A stretch of DNA of 50,708 nt from Beroe ovata (Eukaryota > Ctenophora > Nuda > Beroida > Beroidae). Each line of letters starts with the position of its first letter. The first letter of the stretch is position 1. The translations under genes and the position numbers were made by a program. A model generated the notes under the pieces. The model did not search any database. It saw nothing but the letters and a program-made list of their open reading frames with translations, and was not told the DNA's origin. The DNA is taken from contig CAMPET010000109.1 of assembly GCA_946803715.1 (NCBI GenBank), positions 140,383-191,090 on the forward strand. Direction: 5' to 3'. Positions 35,208 to 45,480 of the stretch are shown here, piece by piece.

Positions 35208-38200
35208 CTACTGCGCTTCATAATCACCACTTTTCCCACCAGACTTGTAAACAAGACGAGTATCAGCTATGACAGCTCCCTTATCCACAGCTTTACACAT
35301 GTCGTATACAGTGAGAGCGGCGATAGTGGCACCCACCAGCGCCTCCATTTCCACACCAGTGCGTCCCGTGCACGCCACAGCACACCTGATCTCGAGAACG
35401 AAGCGAGGTGTGGAGGTGTGTTGTGGAATCTCATCGTCATTGGTGGTGGCATCATCATGGTGGGAATTGTGTGTTTTGCCAACATGTTTCTGTCCCTCGC
35501 CGGGGAACGAAAATGTGACATCTACTTTGTTGAGGTTAATCTGGTGACAGAGTGGAATGAGGGTTGGCGTCATCTTGGCAGCCTGAATTCCAGCTATTTG
35601 AGCCACGGTCAGAACGGCACCCTTTTTCGACAAGTTCTCTGTGACGCAGGTGTACGCTGCGCTGTTGAGACGAACGTTGGAAACAGCGACAGCAACTCGC
35701 GGACTCTCCGCCTTTCCCCCAACATCCACCATGCTGGCTTCCCCTTCCTCATTTGTGTGTGACAGATGAGGAGTGTCACGTGACATGCTGGTGACGTCAC
35801 GTGATTGGTCACCATGGAAACAGAGCTTAGTCACGTGTGTGTAACATGCAGCATGCGTCCTCAAGCCGCGCGCAGAGAAACTGGTCACGGGGATAGGTGT
35901 TCTACCTGGGGAATACAACTTGTCGGTCACTCCTCCCAGTAGATGATTTACAGTGCGGCGTTTATCATGAGAATACACAGGTAATGTAACAGGTCATTTG
36001 ACAGTGACAGAAGAACTCCTGTACATCGATAGGTTCCGAATCTTTCACTTACCCACCAATAAGTATCATGGGACGATGCAGTTCACTCTGGATCCCTTCC
36101 AGACCTGATGATACGAGTCATTAATAATGACTCATTATTGTGCTGGAAGGTATCGCTTGGGGCACTCGGACATGGTCCTGTATTTCAATTCATGGGCTTA
36201 CAATTTTGAAAATGCTTCACGCTCCCAATCTTACCTCCGTGAGAGAATTTCTTGCGGAGTACAGCTGATCTGATGACGTCACGAATGATACTGTCAGTTT
36301 CCTTCCCATTCAAGGTATCATCCCTCAGTATATCCCTTAGTGACACTTCGTCTTTCCCAAACAAGCATACCTGGACACAGACCGAGTATAATCAGTGAAC
36401 AGAGCGAAAACAGATCGACAAGAGCGGTCACAGATCAAAGATGATAGGACCCAATATGGAATCAGCATGGAATCAAAACAGACTTAGACAGGGGAAAAAC
36501 TGAATAAGACCTATTGTACAGCTGTGTACAGTTGGTATAATTACTGATTGATGAATCAATGTCGGTAATTGGTAAATACCTTGAGCATCCCATCATGAGT
36601 GAGTCTCAGTCTGTTGCAGCCTCCGCAGAAGTTTCGACTCATGGAGGAGATGAAGCCGACATTGCCAACATGGCCAGGTACTGCATAGTTCTGAAACATA
36701 CAACACGTTATGTGGGGCATTCTTCAGAACAGCGACGCCACTAGAACGCCACGAGAATGCCACGACACCGCCACTAGAGTGCCACTGGAACGCCACTAGA
36801 ACGCCACCGCAGCGCTACTATGGCGCCACCGCGGCGCCACTACGGCGCCACTATGGCGCCACCAGGGCGCCATGATAGCGCTACCGGAGCGCCACTGTAG
36901 CGCCATNCGTACAGATGCTGCGGACTACAACAACCAAATCTCCTTTGGTTTTGGGAAAAATATGGGAAATCCGTGAAAATTGAAGTTATTGCGGAGATAC
37001 CTACCATACTGATTTCCCGATTGAAGCCTCGGGAATTGAAAATAGAGTCAAATATACGTGTGAAACGATGGTTACTCTTAAAAAACCCGAGGAAAAAGTG
37101 AGTGGAATCAATCGATGAGTTTTGTATCCCAAAATCCTGTACCTTTGTACAAATTCTGTCCCAAATAAATATACAAATACAACTTATCAATTATGTAGTA
37201 CTTCCTTGTCCATGAATATATTCACTGACCATGGATGTACTGGAGGGATCATCGTCCAATCTCTCCAGGTTCCCATATCTCTCCTCTATTCTCTGTTTCT
37301 GTGCAGTGAATGGGATAAACTTGGCGTCACTCCATGCGTTTCCTGGGGTATAATGGGTCACATAATATGAGTCATCACTGATATTTCATTATTGATGATT
37401 CATTACTCCTATCAGAACCGAACACTCTCCCTACGCTCACACCCTCACAGTTGCGATCACTCCATCATGAACAACCATAGCACTTGCTTAGTATGCCATA
37501 GTCACCTGCAAAGGGCATAAACTCGAGGAACCTAACTGACAGAGGCTCACATCGAGTTAGGTCCACAAAGTCGTGTATCTCATCATCATTCAGCCCCTTC
37601 ATAACAACTGTATTTACCTGAATACCGGCAGATTAAGTTTCCATAGATACACGACTCTGAGAATTCACAATGTGCCGCGCGAGTTCCTACCTTGACAGAC
37701 TTGAGGGGGGAGGCAAGGGCAGCTTCAATTCCTCTCAATACTTTCGACAATCCAGCTTCTTGAATAGAATCAAAGTTAGCAGAAAATAACACACAAGCTA
37801 AGCTTTGGTTTTTGGATAAGAATTGCATAGGTATAGATAATAGGTACATGGGGGTTAGAATCTCATCAAATATTCGATTGTAAGATGCGGTATTGCCTAT
37901 TGCATACCAGGTCTACGACTGACGAAGGCGAATTTTTGAGGAACGAGGGTATCGAGACTGATATTGACATTGTCCAGGCCAGCATCAATCAGTTCGGGGA
38001 GTGAGCGGGCAAGTGTCAGCCCGTTAGTGGTCAGGGCTACACGTTCAATCCCATCTATCTGTTTTAGACTGGCTGGAATGGAGGAATACGAGTGAAAACC
38101 GCAGTACTTCATTAATTTGGGCTCTTTTATGAGTCATGTCTGAAATACAACTTCATCTAGTTGTCACTGAATCATATTCACGTGTTTTTCACGAACTGTA

Positions 38201-38896
38201 CCTATAATTCTGACAATATCCTTGTTGACGAGAGGTTCTCCTCCAGTAAGTCTAATCTTGTTGACACCCATGTCAGCAAAAACACGAGCTAACTTCACCA
38301 ACTCATCTGTTGACAGAAGCTCGGGCTTTGGTGTCAATGACACTCCTTCTGATGGCATACAGTACTGACCTGGGATAAACAATAGCAGCTGAACTTAGAG
38401 TACGAACTAAGTCAGGTTCTTAGAGTCTTCCTGGTGCAAGGAGGGGAGATATCACCAGAGCAAGCGAATCCACATTGTCTTATTCTAACGGGAAAATGTG
38501 TGCCAGGGTGACTTACAGGATACTTACAGCGGAGGTTACACCGCTCAGTTATAGATATTCTGAGGTAAGTGTGGGGTCGACGGAAAGAGTCCATGAGCAC
38601 CTTGGGTTCCTGTACTGTCTGAGCAACATTGGTGGTTGCTTCAGTTGCTTTACTTGATCTACAGATCTAGGAGTTATCGCTGTGTTTGAATAAGGCAAAA
38701 TAGCAAATTTCCAATAACTAATATGGCGAGGATATGGTTTGATGCAACAGAATCAAATATGTGAAAAGTAAATATACAGCTGGGAATATAGTTTTCAGTA
38801 AAGAGTAGCATAGATTAGGGGTTCCTGATAAAAAACAATGCAATGACTCACTTGCCAGCATGGTGTGCCTGTAACAGCACTTATCCTTCTCAACAT
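35208..38896 (-). CDS. MOCS1: MOCS1: MoaA-MoaC fusion, cyclic pyranopterin phosphate synthesis (585 aa)
   Basis: Twelve exons: 38896-38852, 38618-38528, 38369-38202, 38072-37908, 37758-37691, 37617-37506, 37342-37230, 37155-37143 (13 nt), 36680-36580, 36370-36235, 36104-36053 and 35901-35208. The start [15 protein letters not shown] looks like a mitochondrial presequence; this first exon and its acceptor are the least certain part. The MoaA half has the radical-SAM cluster [35 protein letters not shown], and the C-terminal cluster FCGGCNRLR...KVC. It ends in RPMILIGG, the diglycine needed in MOCS1A. The MoaC half has [58 protein letters not shown] and [13 protein letters not shown] is converted to cPMP in the mitochondrial matrix. 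The intron after 36053 has a donor overlapping a stop codon (see findings). Human MOCS1AB is about 636 aa. Confidence 0.95.
36731..36906. repeat. GC-rich 12-bp minisatellite in a MOCS1 intron
   Basis: Degenerate units of the type AACGCCACTAGA grading into GCGCCACTACG and GCGCCACCAGG. The assembly breaks at its end (N at 36907). Confidence 0.9.
36907..36907. other. Assembly gap (single N)
   Basis: Lies inside a MOCS1 intron at the end of a minisatellite. Unlike the other four gaps, no repeated flank was found. All MOCS1 exons are still present. Confidence 0.9.
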
Positions 38897-39275
38897 CACT
38901 TATCAACATACAACATCCTCACTTACATGTGTACCTACAAATTTTATAATTATTTGCGAATGTTAGTAAAGTGAAACAAGGTGGAGACTGGAGCTATATG
39001 CAAGTCAGTAATAAAGCAGTTATTTCTTTACTATTCCTATGTTAAGAAATGATCAAATCAAGTAGGAAGTATTGGTAACCAAAAAACTAAAATTATAACA
39101 ACAGTGTAAGAAATAAGTCTCGTATCAGATCAGATCTTGAATTTAATAATGAACAGGTTGTCTAAAAAGTCTTTCTATAAAACGATTGAAACTGTACAAA
39201 CTAATAAAACGATTGAAACTGTACAAACTAATAAAACAGTATAATAACTAGGTACTACGTGAAATATTCATTTTA
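38897..39275. other. Intergenic spacer between the sirtuin-like gene and MOCS1
   Basis: AT-rich. Contains a 27-bp tandem duplication with unit TAAAACGATTGAAACTGTAC plus seven bases, at about 39177-39235. It should hold the MOCS1 promoter; no clear motif was seen. Confidence 0.6.
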
Positions 39276-40930
39276 CTAGTACTTAACTTGTTTCACAAGG
39301 GCACCATATGTTATCTCATCAAGTTTGAAGTCAACAGTCACAGGAGGCACATCGAAACCGGCTTTAAATTCAACAACTATCTTGTGAACGCTGTCTATTG
39401 GGGAAAATACCGCGGTGCTAACTGTGAACTCTCCACTCAGCCTTTGTTCAAAACCTCTCACATCACCATCCTGTAGATTTGGGAGGCTTATTGCCAGAAA
39501 AATTTAGGAGTACAGTGAAATATTATGGCGTCATTCACATACTTACAGGTATTAAAAGATGGATAGAATCAATGAATGTTGCAGGTTCATTTGGACGTGG
39601 AGTTGTGACAACAACATCAGACCCCTTCCTCTTCACCAAAAACTCTTGTTTATATTCAAAGTCAAGATTCACTGGTTCACCAACTGAATTCATGAATTCA
39701 TGAGAAAATGAAGGTTAGGTACTTACATTTTGTTGGGTTTCCAATTCAGTGATTAATGACAACCTACCCACATGATCGAGTAACTTAGACATGAAGTTAT
39801 TCACATCATCATGAATGACCAGCTCAGCATTATCATCATAAGGTGTGGTTTGACGATTACAGATAATATACTTTGAGAGGGATGGTAGGTTACAAAAGGG
39901 ATATGTTGTCATGCTGCTTCCTGTGGAAATTTATTCCTCACTCATCGACCAGAACTTCTTAATCGAGAGGTAGTTTATTCTATCAAGTTCAATCAACCAT
40001 ACCCAGCACAAGAACCAGGTCTGCATCTCTTGCCGCCTTTTCAGCATTTTCCAAAGGTCCTGTAGGAACTGTTTGACCATATCTCACCCCAGTTTTCTTG
40101 AGTTTACCACAACAATCTGGATTGTCACATATCCTCTGTAAAGCTGGTGTGATAGTCCTCCTGATATATTGTGTCCTGCACTGGAGACACTCCTGTGATT
40201 TTGAAAAGCTTGATATTCAGCGACCCAGAAACGGCAATTTGTTTTTGCTCCTACACTTCAGCTTGTTGAAATGCTAAAACTAACTTCTATATAAGCAACA
40301 CCAAAGACATTAGCTGTTTTATCCCAAGGAGTTCCACTTTTCTGATGGAGACCATCATGGTTAGATGTAACTACAAATCTGCCATGGGAATAGCTCTATA
40401 GTATATTCAAAGTGAGGGATCAAACTTCAATCCCTTTGAATGGGGTTTTCTTGCCTTTGATCATCAAAGGCAACAAAACCCCATTCATTTTATCTGAAAA
40501 ATTAATCAATGAACTAACTTCATTCTTGTGTCCCTTTCTAAAAGCACACTTATAGCTCTATGGCCAAGAGTAGGCATTTTGCAGTCAAGGTCTCTTTCTG
40601 ATATGCCCATCTGTGCAATATTCAGAGGTGCCTTATCTAGGCCATGGTCCCCTTTAAAATCTGAAAAAGATTGTGATCTATTGCTTATAGGGATACACTA
40701 AATGATGCTCAGACTCAAGTGATTGATTGCCTTATTCAAATTGGTTTGATACTCATGAATTGAATGTATCTCTCCAAATGATTTATCTGCACCAGGGATT
40801 TGAGCAGCAGTTGAAATTCCAGCTCCAGTAAAGATCACTATGTTATTGCATGATGAAATGACTTCATACAATTTTTCATATTTTGATCTCAGGACATGAT
40901 CAGGATCATGAAACTCAGGCATAGCCAGCA
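39276..40930 (-). CDS. SIRT7-like sirtuin homologue with altered catalytic site (N-terminus unresolved)
   Basis: Exons 40930-40793, 40660-40519, 40378-40285, 40192-40003, 39920-39768, 39683-39547 and 39470-39276 give about 349 residues in consistent phase. The order is that of class IV sirtuins: IVIFTGAGISTAAQIPDFKG (NAD loop), PTLGHRAISVLLERD, FVVTSNHDGLHQKSG, ANVFGVAYIE, zinc-site ECLQC then CDNPDCCGKLK, LVLVLGSS, a KYIICNRQTTPYDDNAELVI strand and a DDVNNFMSKLLDHV helix. The catalytic His of ELHG is Phe (NVFG), the Gln of SQN is Ser, and Arg of DFRG is Lys. Loss of deacylase activity is therefore expected. About 110 further residues follow with no recognised domain. The 5' exon(s) were not found; an ATG in copy B (MKNSRKKSN) is frame-broken here by one base. 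A second allelic copy lies at 43266-44396. Confidence 0.85.
40438..40486. repeat. Near-perfect intronic palindrome in the sirtuin-like gene
   Basis: GAATGGGGTTTTCTTGCCTT is followed by its near-complement ending AACAAAACCCCATTC, with arms of about 24 bp. The same palindrome is in the second copy near 43904-43952. Confidence 0.85.
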
Positions 40931-41305
40931 CTAATGATAAAATTGAGTTAGATTTTTTCTGCAATTCTTCATGACAAGTGAATTGAATTATATTTTTACA
41001 GCACAATATCAATGAATATAAAATATATTTTGTTCTATGTTGTGCTGAGGAAGAGCACTTAGTCAATTCAAGTATTAGTAAGTACCCCAGTCTGGAATAC
41101 ACTCAGAATAAGGCATAAAATTGATCTAACAGTGTGCATTAACATGGTAATGGTAATTATTAACATAGCAAGATAAGAATTTATGGTATGAACTATCACA
41201 CATTTCAAGAAAATTTATTCAATGCAATCTCAGCAGCTGAAAAACGCCACCTTTGGCTAAGGTGTTGACTACCCATTATCACTAGAAAAGAAGAATACTT
41301 TTAAT

Positions 41306-41660
41306 CTTACTACTTATAATTGGTCCTCATATATATATATATGTATGTCTGTCCGGTTTTCCTTATATACTACGGGTCTCGAGATCTGACACCACTCGGT
41401 ACCCAATCAAGCATGCTGATTGGAATGCCCATGACGCTTGACACCACTCGAAAACGGGGAGCATGTAAAACATTACACGTCTGACATCACTTGAGAATGG
41501 AAAGCATTTAGACCACCAAGGAAGATATGGACGGGAATACTCGATTACTATCAACACTTCAACATATACGACTATCATTGCCCTAACATTGTATTGTAAC
41601 CTTAAGATAGGATAGCCCTATAGGATAACAGAGGCCGGAGGCCGCGTGTCCTGCTAGTAA
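41306..41660. mobile_element. About 355-bp insertion present in one haplotype only
   Basis: Copy B reads CTTTTAATAATTGTTAATTCC near 44665, whereas copy A has about 355 bp between CTTTTAAT and ATGTTAATTCC. The insert starts with an (AT)n tract and contains CTGACACCACTCGG, CTTGACACCACTCG and CTGACATCACTTGAG at roughly 45-50 bp spacing, then an AGGCCGGAGGCCG-like palindrome. Class unknown; no long terminal repeats seen. Confidence 0.7.
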
Positions 41661-41685
41661 ATGTTAATTCCTTTTCTTCCCCTCA

Positions 41686-41975
41686 GGTATTCATTAAATC
41701 TATCTTTGTTGGAAAGGTAATTACCACCTTCAATGTTGCTAATAATTTGATGAGAGACATACCAAAAATTGCTAGGATTCAGTGTTACAGAAGACTTCTT
41801 TCTTATACTGCTCTAATTCACCCTTAAAAATATCAACGGTTGAAGCATTTCTATAACAGTTAGTGGTAAATCGTTCCAATATTCTTTAATTCTTTCAAAT
41901 ATAAAATTGTCATCGAACTTTGCATAGGTTAATAACATAAACATATTACAGAGCAGATTTGTACGTGCTTTCTTA
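41686..41975 (-). mobile_element. Retrotransposon remnant (tail of a non-LTR reverse-transcriptase ORF), copy A
   Basis: On the minus strand a broken frame encodes KKARTNLLCNMFMLLTYAKF followed by FERIKEYWNDLPLTV. The pattern WNxLPxxVxxAxxVxxFKxxL is typical of the segment after the reverse-transcriptase domain in LINE-type ORFs. Copy B (44700-44970) restores NASTVDIFKGELEQY in frame but has its own stop. Heavily decayed in both. Confidence 0.45.
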
Positions 41976-42216
41976 ACATTTATTTTTCAAAAAAATATCA
42001 CAGAGCTGTTGAAATAAATCGTGTTCAGAAAATCAGATGCTAATTGATCAATGATTTCTTCATAATATATAGTTCTGTTTTGAGAGTATGGCGCGCGCAG
42101 CAAAATTATATCGCATCGGATTTTCAATTTCCCCTAGATAGTATAGTCGCGTCGGCGCCCGCGCGCAATTGGTAACAATTTCGTTGTCGACCGACGATAC
42201 TGATACAGTGATAGAC

Positions 42217-42487
42217 CCTGTCGAGAATTTCGTTTTGCGCTCGGCGCAAATTCAAACTTATTCTCAAACAGCTTTGCGGCTTTTATTAGCGGTTATTGTT
42301 AATTAACATCGCCAGCGGCCAGACAACAATAATTGCGCGGCAAACACTTGCACTGCAGTACTCAGCAGTCGGCATTGTAGATCGCGGCGATCGCTCGCGC
42401 TGACATACATGATGCGAACTTATTTTCTATCTGAGAATAAGTTTGCGCCGCGCGCGCGGCGCAAAACGAAATTCTGATCTCAACAGG
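42217..42487. repeat. About 270-bp CpG-rich foldback element
   Basis: Left end CCTGTCGAGAATTTCGTTTT followed by GCGC..AACTTATTCTCA. Right end TGAGAATAAGTTTGCGCCGC and GCAAAACGAAATTCTG..CAACAGG. Long imperfect inverted repeats suggest a MITE. Part of the right end recurs near 45130 in copy B. Confidence 0.7.
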
Positions 42488-42544
42488 ATATATCATCAAT
42501 CGACTATCTGGCGCCCGATGCTATAGTCGACAAATCATTTGTAA

Positions 42545-42690
42545 TTCAAATTGTGCACAGTACACGTTGACGTTGCGCGCCCCTGTCCCCTATTTTATTT
42601 TTATACTCTGTGATCTGATTCTGAAAGTGAAATGTCATAAGAAGGAGTATTTTGGTCACGCAGTGCGGGAACACAAATCAATACCATCGA
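42545..42690. repeat. Dispersed repeat (GACGTTGCGCGCCCCTGT family), copy A
   Basis: Contains GACGTTGCGCGCCCCTGTCC and GGTCACGCAGTGCGGGAACA. Relatives lie near 31069-31190, 45156-45240 and 45325-45480. Confidence 0.8.
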
Positions 42691-43087
42691 TGACGATCGA
42701 CAAACAGAAGGGCCAGAATTTAACAGTGCACAATACACTTCACGGTCACCTCTCAATCTCATGATAAGCAGCGATTGTGAAACCGATGCGGATAGTGATA
42801 CAGATTTTGAGTCTCAGTCTCACAACCCATGTGAACAGTCATCAGTCCTACACTCCTAGTCCTACTCATTATCAAAACCACCTCTAGTCACCTATTCTAG
42901 TCTATACTTTAACTTAGATGCAGGTGAGTGTGACCGTGACAACAAGACCATTTCGTAACATCATACCATGAATCATGATGAGGCATGATGTAACGTGTCT
43001 TCTAAATTTTAACAAAAGTGTCCAATGTCGAATTCGAAATAACAGGAAAGTGGAAGAGGTATTGGTGAGATGAAACTCCTAAAATCC

Positions 43088-43201
43088 TTAGTAACTATCC
43101 CAACGAGCCGCTTCCTGTTCTTCCTTTGCCACCATGTTAACCCAGGGCTTGAGATAACGAACCTCCTCATCCATATCTACCCATCTTTCCTCTTCGGGTA
43201 C
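43088..43201 (-). other. Second (allelic) copy of the last UQCRB exon
   Basis: Same 38-codon exon as 45934-46047 with the same acceptor and TAA, lying on the left contig before the N at 43265. Not an additional gene. Confidence 0.85.
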
Positions 43202-43264
43202 CTGGGAGGGAAATGTCCATCAGGAGGGGGAATGAAAGCAAGTCACTGTTGTTTCATTTTGTTG

Positions 43265-43265
43265 N
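43265..43265. other. Assembly gap (single N)
   Basis: The right contig restarts at the equivalent of 39799. The last about 35 bases of the left contig reappear around 46080-46111. Confidence 0.95.
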
Positions 43266-44396
43266 TTCACATCATCATGAATGACCAGCTCAGCATTATC
43301 ATCATAAGGTGTGGTTTGACGATTACAGATAATATACTTTGAGAGGGATGGTAGGTTACAAAAGGGATATGTTGTCATGCTGCTTCCTGTGGAAATTTAT
43401 TCCTCACTCATCGACCAGAAATTCCTAATCGAGAGGTAGTTTATTCTATCAAGTTCAATCAACCATACCCAGCACAAGAACCAGGTCTGCATCTCTTGCC
43501 GCCTTTTCTGCATTTTCTAAAGGTCCTGTAGGAACTGTTTGACCATATCTCACCCCAGTTTTCTTGAGTTTACCACAACAATCTGGATTGTCACATATCC
43601 TCTGTAAAGCTGGTGTGATAGTTCTCCTGATATATTGTGTCCTGCACTGGAGACACTCCTGTGGTTTTGAAAAGCTTGATATTCAGCAACCCAGAAACGG
43701 CAATTTATTTTTGCTCCTACACTTCAGCTTGTTGAAAAGCTAAAACTAACTTCTATATAAGCAACACCAAAGACATTAGCTGTTTTATCCCAAGGAGTTC
43801 CACTTTTCTGATGGAGACCATCATGGTTAGATGTAACTACAAATCTGCCATGGGAATAGCTCTATAGTATATTCAAAGTGAGGGATCAAACTTCAATCCC
43901 TTTGAATGGGGTTTTCTTGCCTTTGATCATCAAAGGCAACAAAACCCCATTCATTTTATCTGAAAAATTAATCAATGAACTAACTTCATTCTTGTGTCCC
44001 TTTCTAAAAGCACACTTATAGCTCTATGGCCAAGAGTAGGCATTTTGCAGTCAAGGTCTCTTTCTGATATGCCCATCTGTGCAATATTCAGAGGTGCCTT
44101 ATCTAGGCCATGGTCCCCTTTAAAATCTGAAAAAGATTGTGATCTATTGCTTATAGGGATACACTAAATGATGCTCAGACTCAAGTGATTGATTGCCTTA
44201 TTCAAATTGGTTTGATACTCATGAATTGAATGTATCTCTCCAAATGATTTATCTGCACCAGGGATTTGAGCAGCAGTTGAAATTCCAGCTCCAGTAAAGA
44301 TCACTATGTTATTGCATGATGAAATGACTCCATATAGTTGTTCATATTTTGATCTCAGGACATGATCAGGGTCATGAAACTCAGGCATAGCCAGCA
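43266..44396 (-). other. Second (allelic) copy of the sirtuin-like gene, truncated at the contig edge
   Basis: Repeats the exons equivalent to 40930-39799 with a few percent divergence (for example KLYEVISS versus QLYGVISS). It stops within the fifth exon because the contig begins there; the last two exons exist only once. The altered NVFG catalytic site is the same. Most simply the other haplotype. Confidence 0.85.
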
Positions 44397-44699
44397 CTAA
44401 TGATAAAATTGAGTTAGATTTTTTTCTGGAATTCTTCATGACAAGTATTAGTAAGTATCCCAGTCTGGAATACGCTCAGAATAAGGCATAAAATTGATCT
44501 AACAGTGGGCATTAACATGGGAATGGTAATTATCAACATAGCAAGATAAGAATTTATGGTATAAACCATCACACATTTCAAGAAAATTTATTCAATGCAA
44601 TCTCAGCGGCTGAAAAACGCCACCTTTGGCTAAGGTGTCAACTACCCATTATCACTAGGAAAGAATAATACTTTTAATAATTGTTAATTCCTTTTCTTC

Positions 44700-44970
44700 T
44701 AGCTACCTGAGGATGACCCCTCAGGTATTCATTAAATCTATCTTTGTTGGAAAGGTAATTACCACCTTCAATTTTGTTAATAATTTGATGAGAGACATAC
44801 CAAAAATTGCTAGGATTCAGTGTTTCAGAAGACTTCTTATACTGCTCTAATTCACCCTTAAAAATATCAACGGTTGAAGCATTTCTAACAGTTAGTGGTA
44901 AATCGTTTCAATATTCTTTAATTCTTCCGGATATAAAATTGTCATCATGCTTTGCATGATGACAATTGTA
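44700..44970 (-). mobile_element. Retrotransposon remnant, copy B
   Basis: Allelic to 41686-41975. It reads LPLTVRNASTVDIFKGELEQ and then NPSNFWYVSHQIINKIEGGN, interrupted upstream by a stop. The (A) insertion at 41306-41660 is absent here. Confidence 0.45.
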
Positions 44971-45155
44971 GCTCAACAGCTGATGCATCAATTTTATTTT
45001 TGGGTTTTTCTTTTCCTATCGTCGGCGCCGCGCAATAATTGTTAACAATTGCGCGGGCAGACTGTAGACCGCTGATCCAATTCAATTGCAAACTAATTTT
45101 TATCAGAGAATATAAAGTACTTAGCGCCGCGCAAAACGAAATTCTCTACAGGGTC

Positions 45156-45480
45156 TTGTGCACACGTTGCGCGCCCCTATTCTACTCAGTGAACTGAAAA
45201 GTCGCGCGCGGAGTATTTGGGTCACGCAGCGCGGGAACACAGGGTCTTTTATCAATTATATTATCGATCGACATGAGTTGGCGCTCGATGAGTCGACAAA
45301 TCAGTTACTGTTAAGTTGTGCATTTGTGCACACGTTGACGTTGCGCGCCCCTGTCGGCCTGTCCCCTATTTTACTCTCATAGTCCTAGTCTCATGTGATC
45401 TGATAGTGATTCTCAAAGTGAAATGCCATATTGCCATAAAAAGGAGTATTTCAATTTGGATTACGCAGTGCGGGAACACA
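45156..45480. repeat. Dispersed GC-rich repeat family, two copies in tandem
   Basis: ACGTTGCGCGCCCCTATTCT at about 45165 and GACGTTGCGCGCCCCTGTCG at about 45337, each followed by a (GT)CACGCAG.GCGGGAACA-like segment (GGTCACGCAGCGCGGGAACA and ATTACGCAGTGCGGGAACA). Confidence 0.8.

Larger units (their letters stand above)
40931..42544. other. Region between the sirtuin-like gene and a dispersed repeat; unresolved 5' part
   Basis: Should contain the missing first exon and promoter of the sirtuin-like gene, but none could be supported. It is occupied by an insertion, a retroelement remnant and a foldback repeat (listed separately). Confidence 0.5.

Noticed and set aside
36990-37070. Minus-strand segment coding RGFNREISM as the missing MOCS1 exon
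   Set aside because: It resembles human GFQGQISF, but that part is already encoded by the next exon ([12 protein letters not shown]), and its phase does not fit. The 13-nt exon at 37143 fits both phase and homology.
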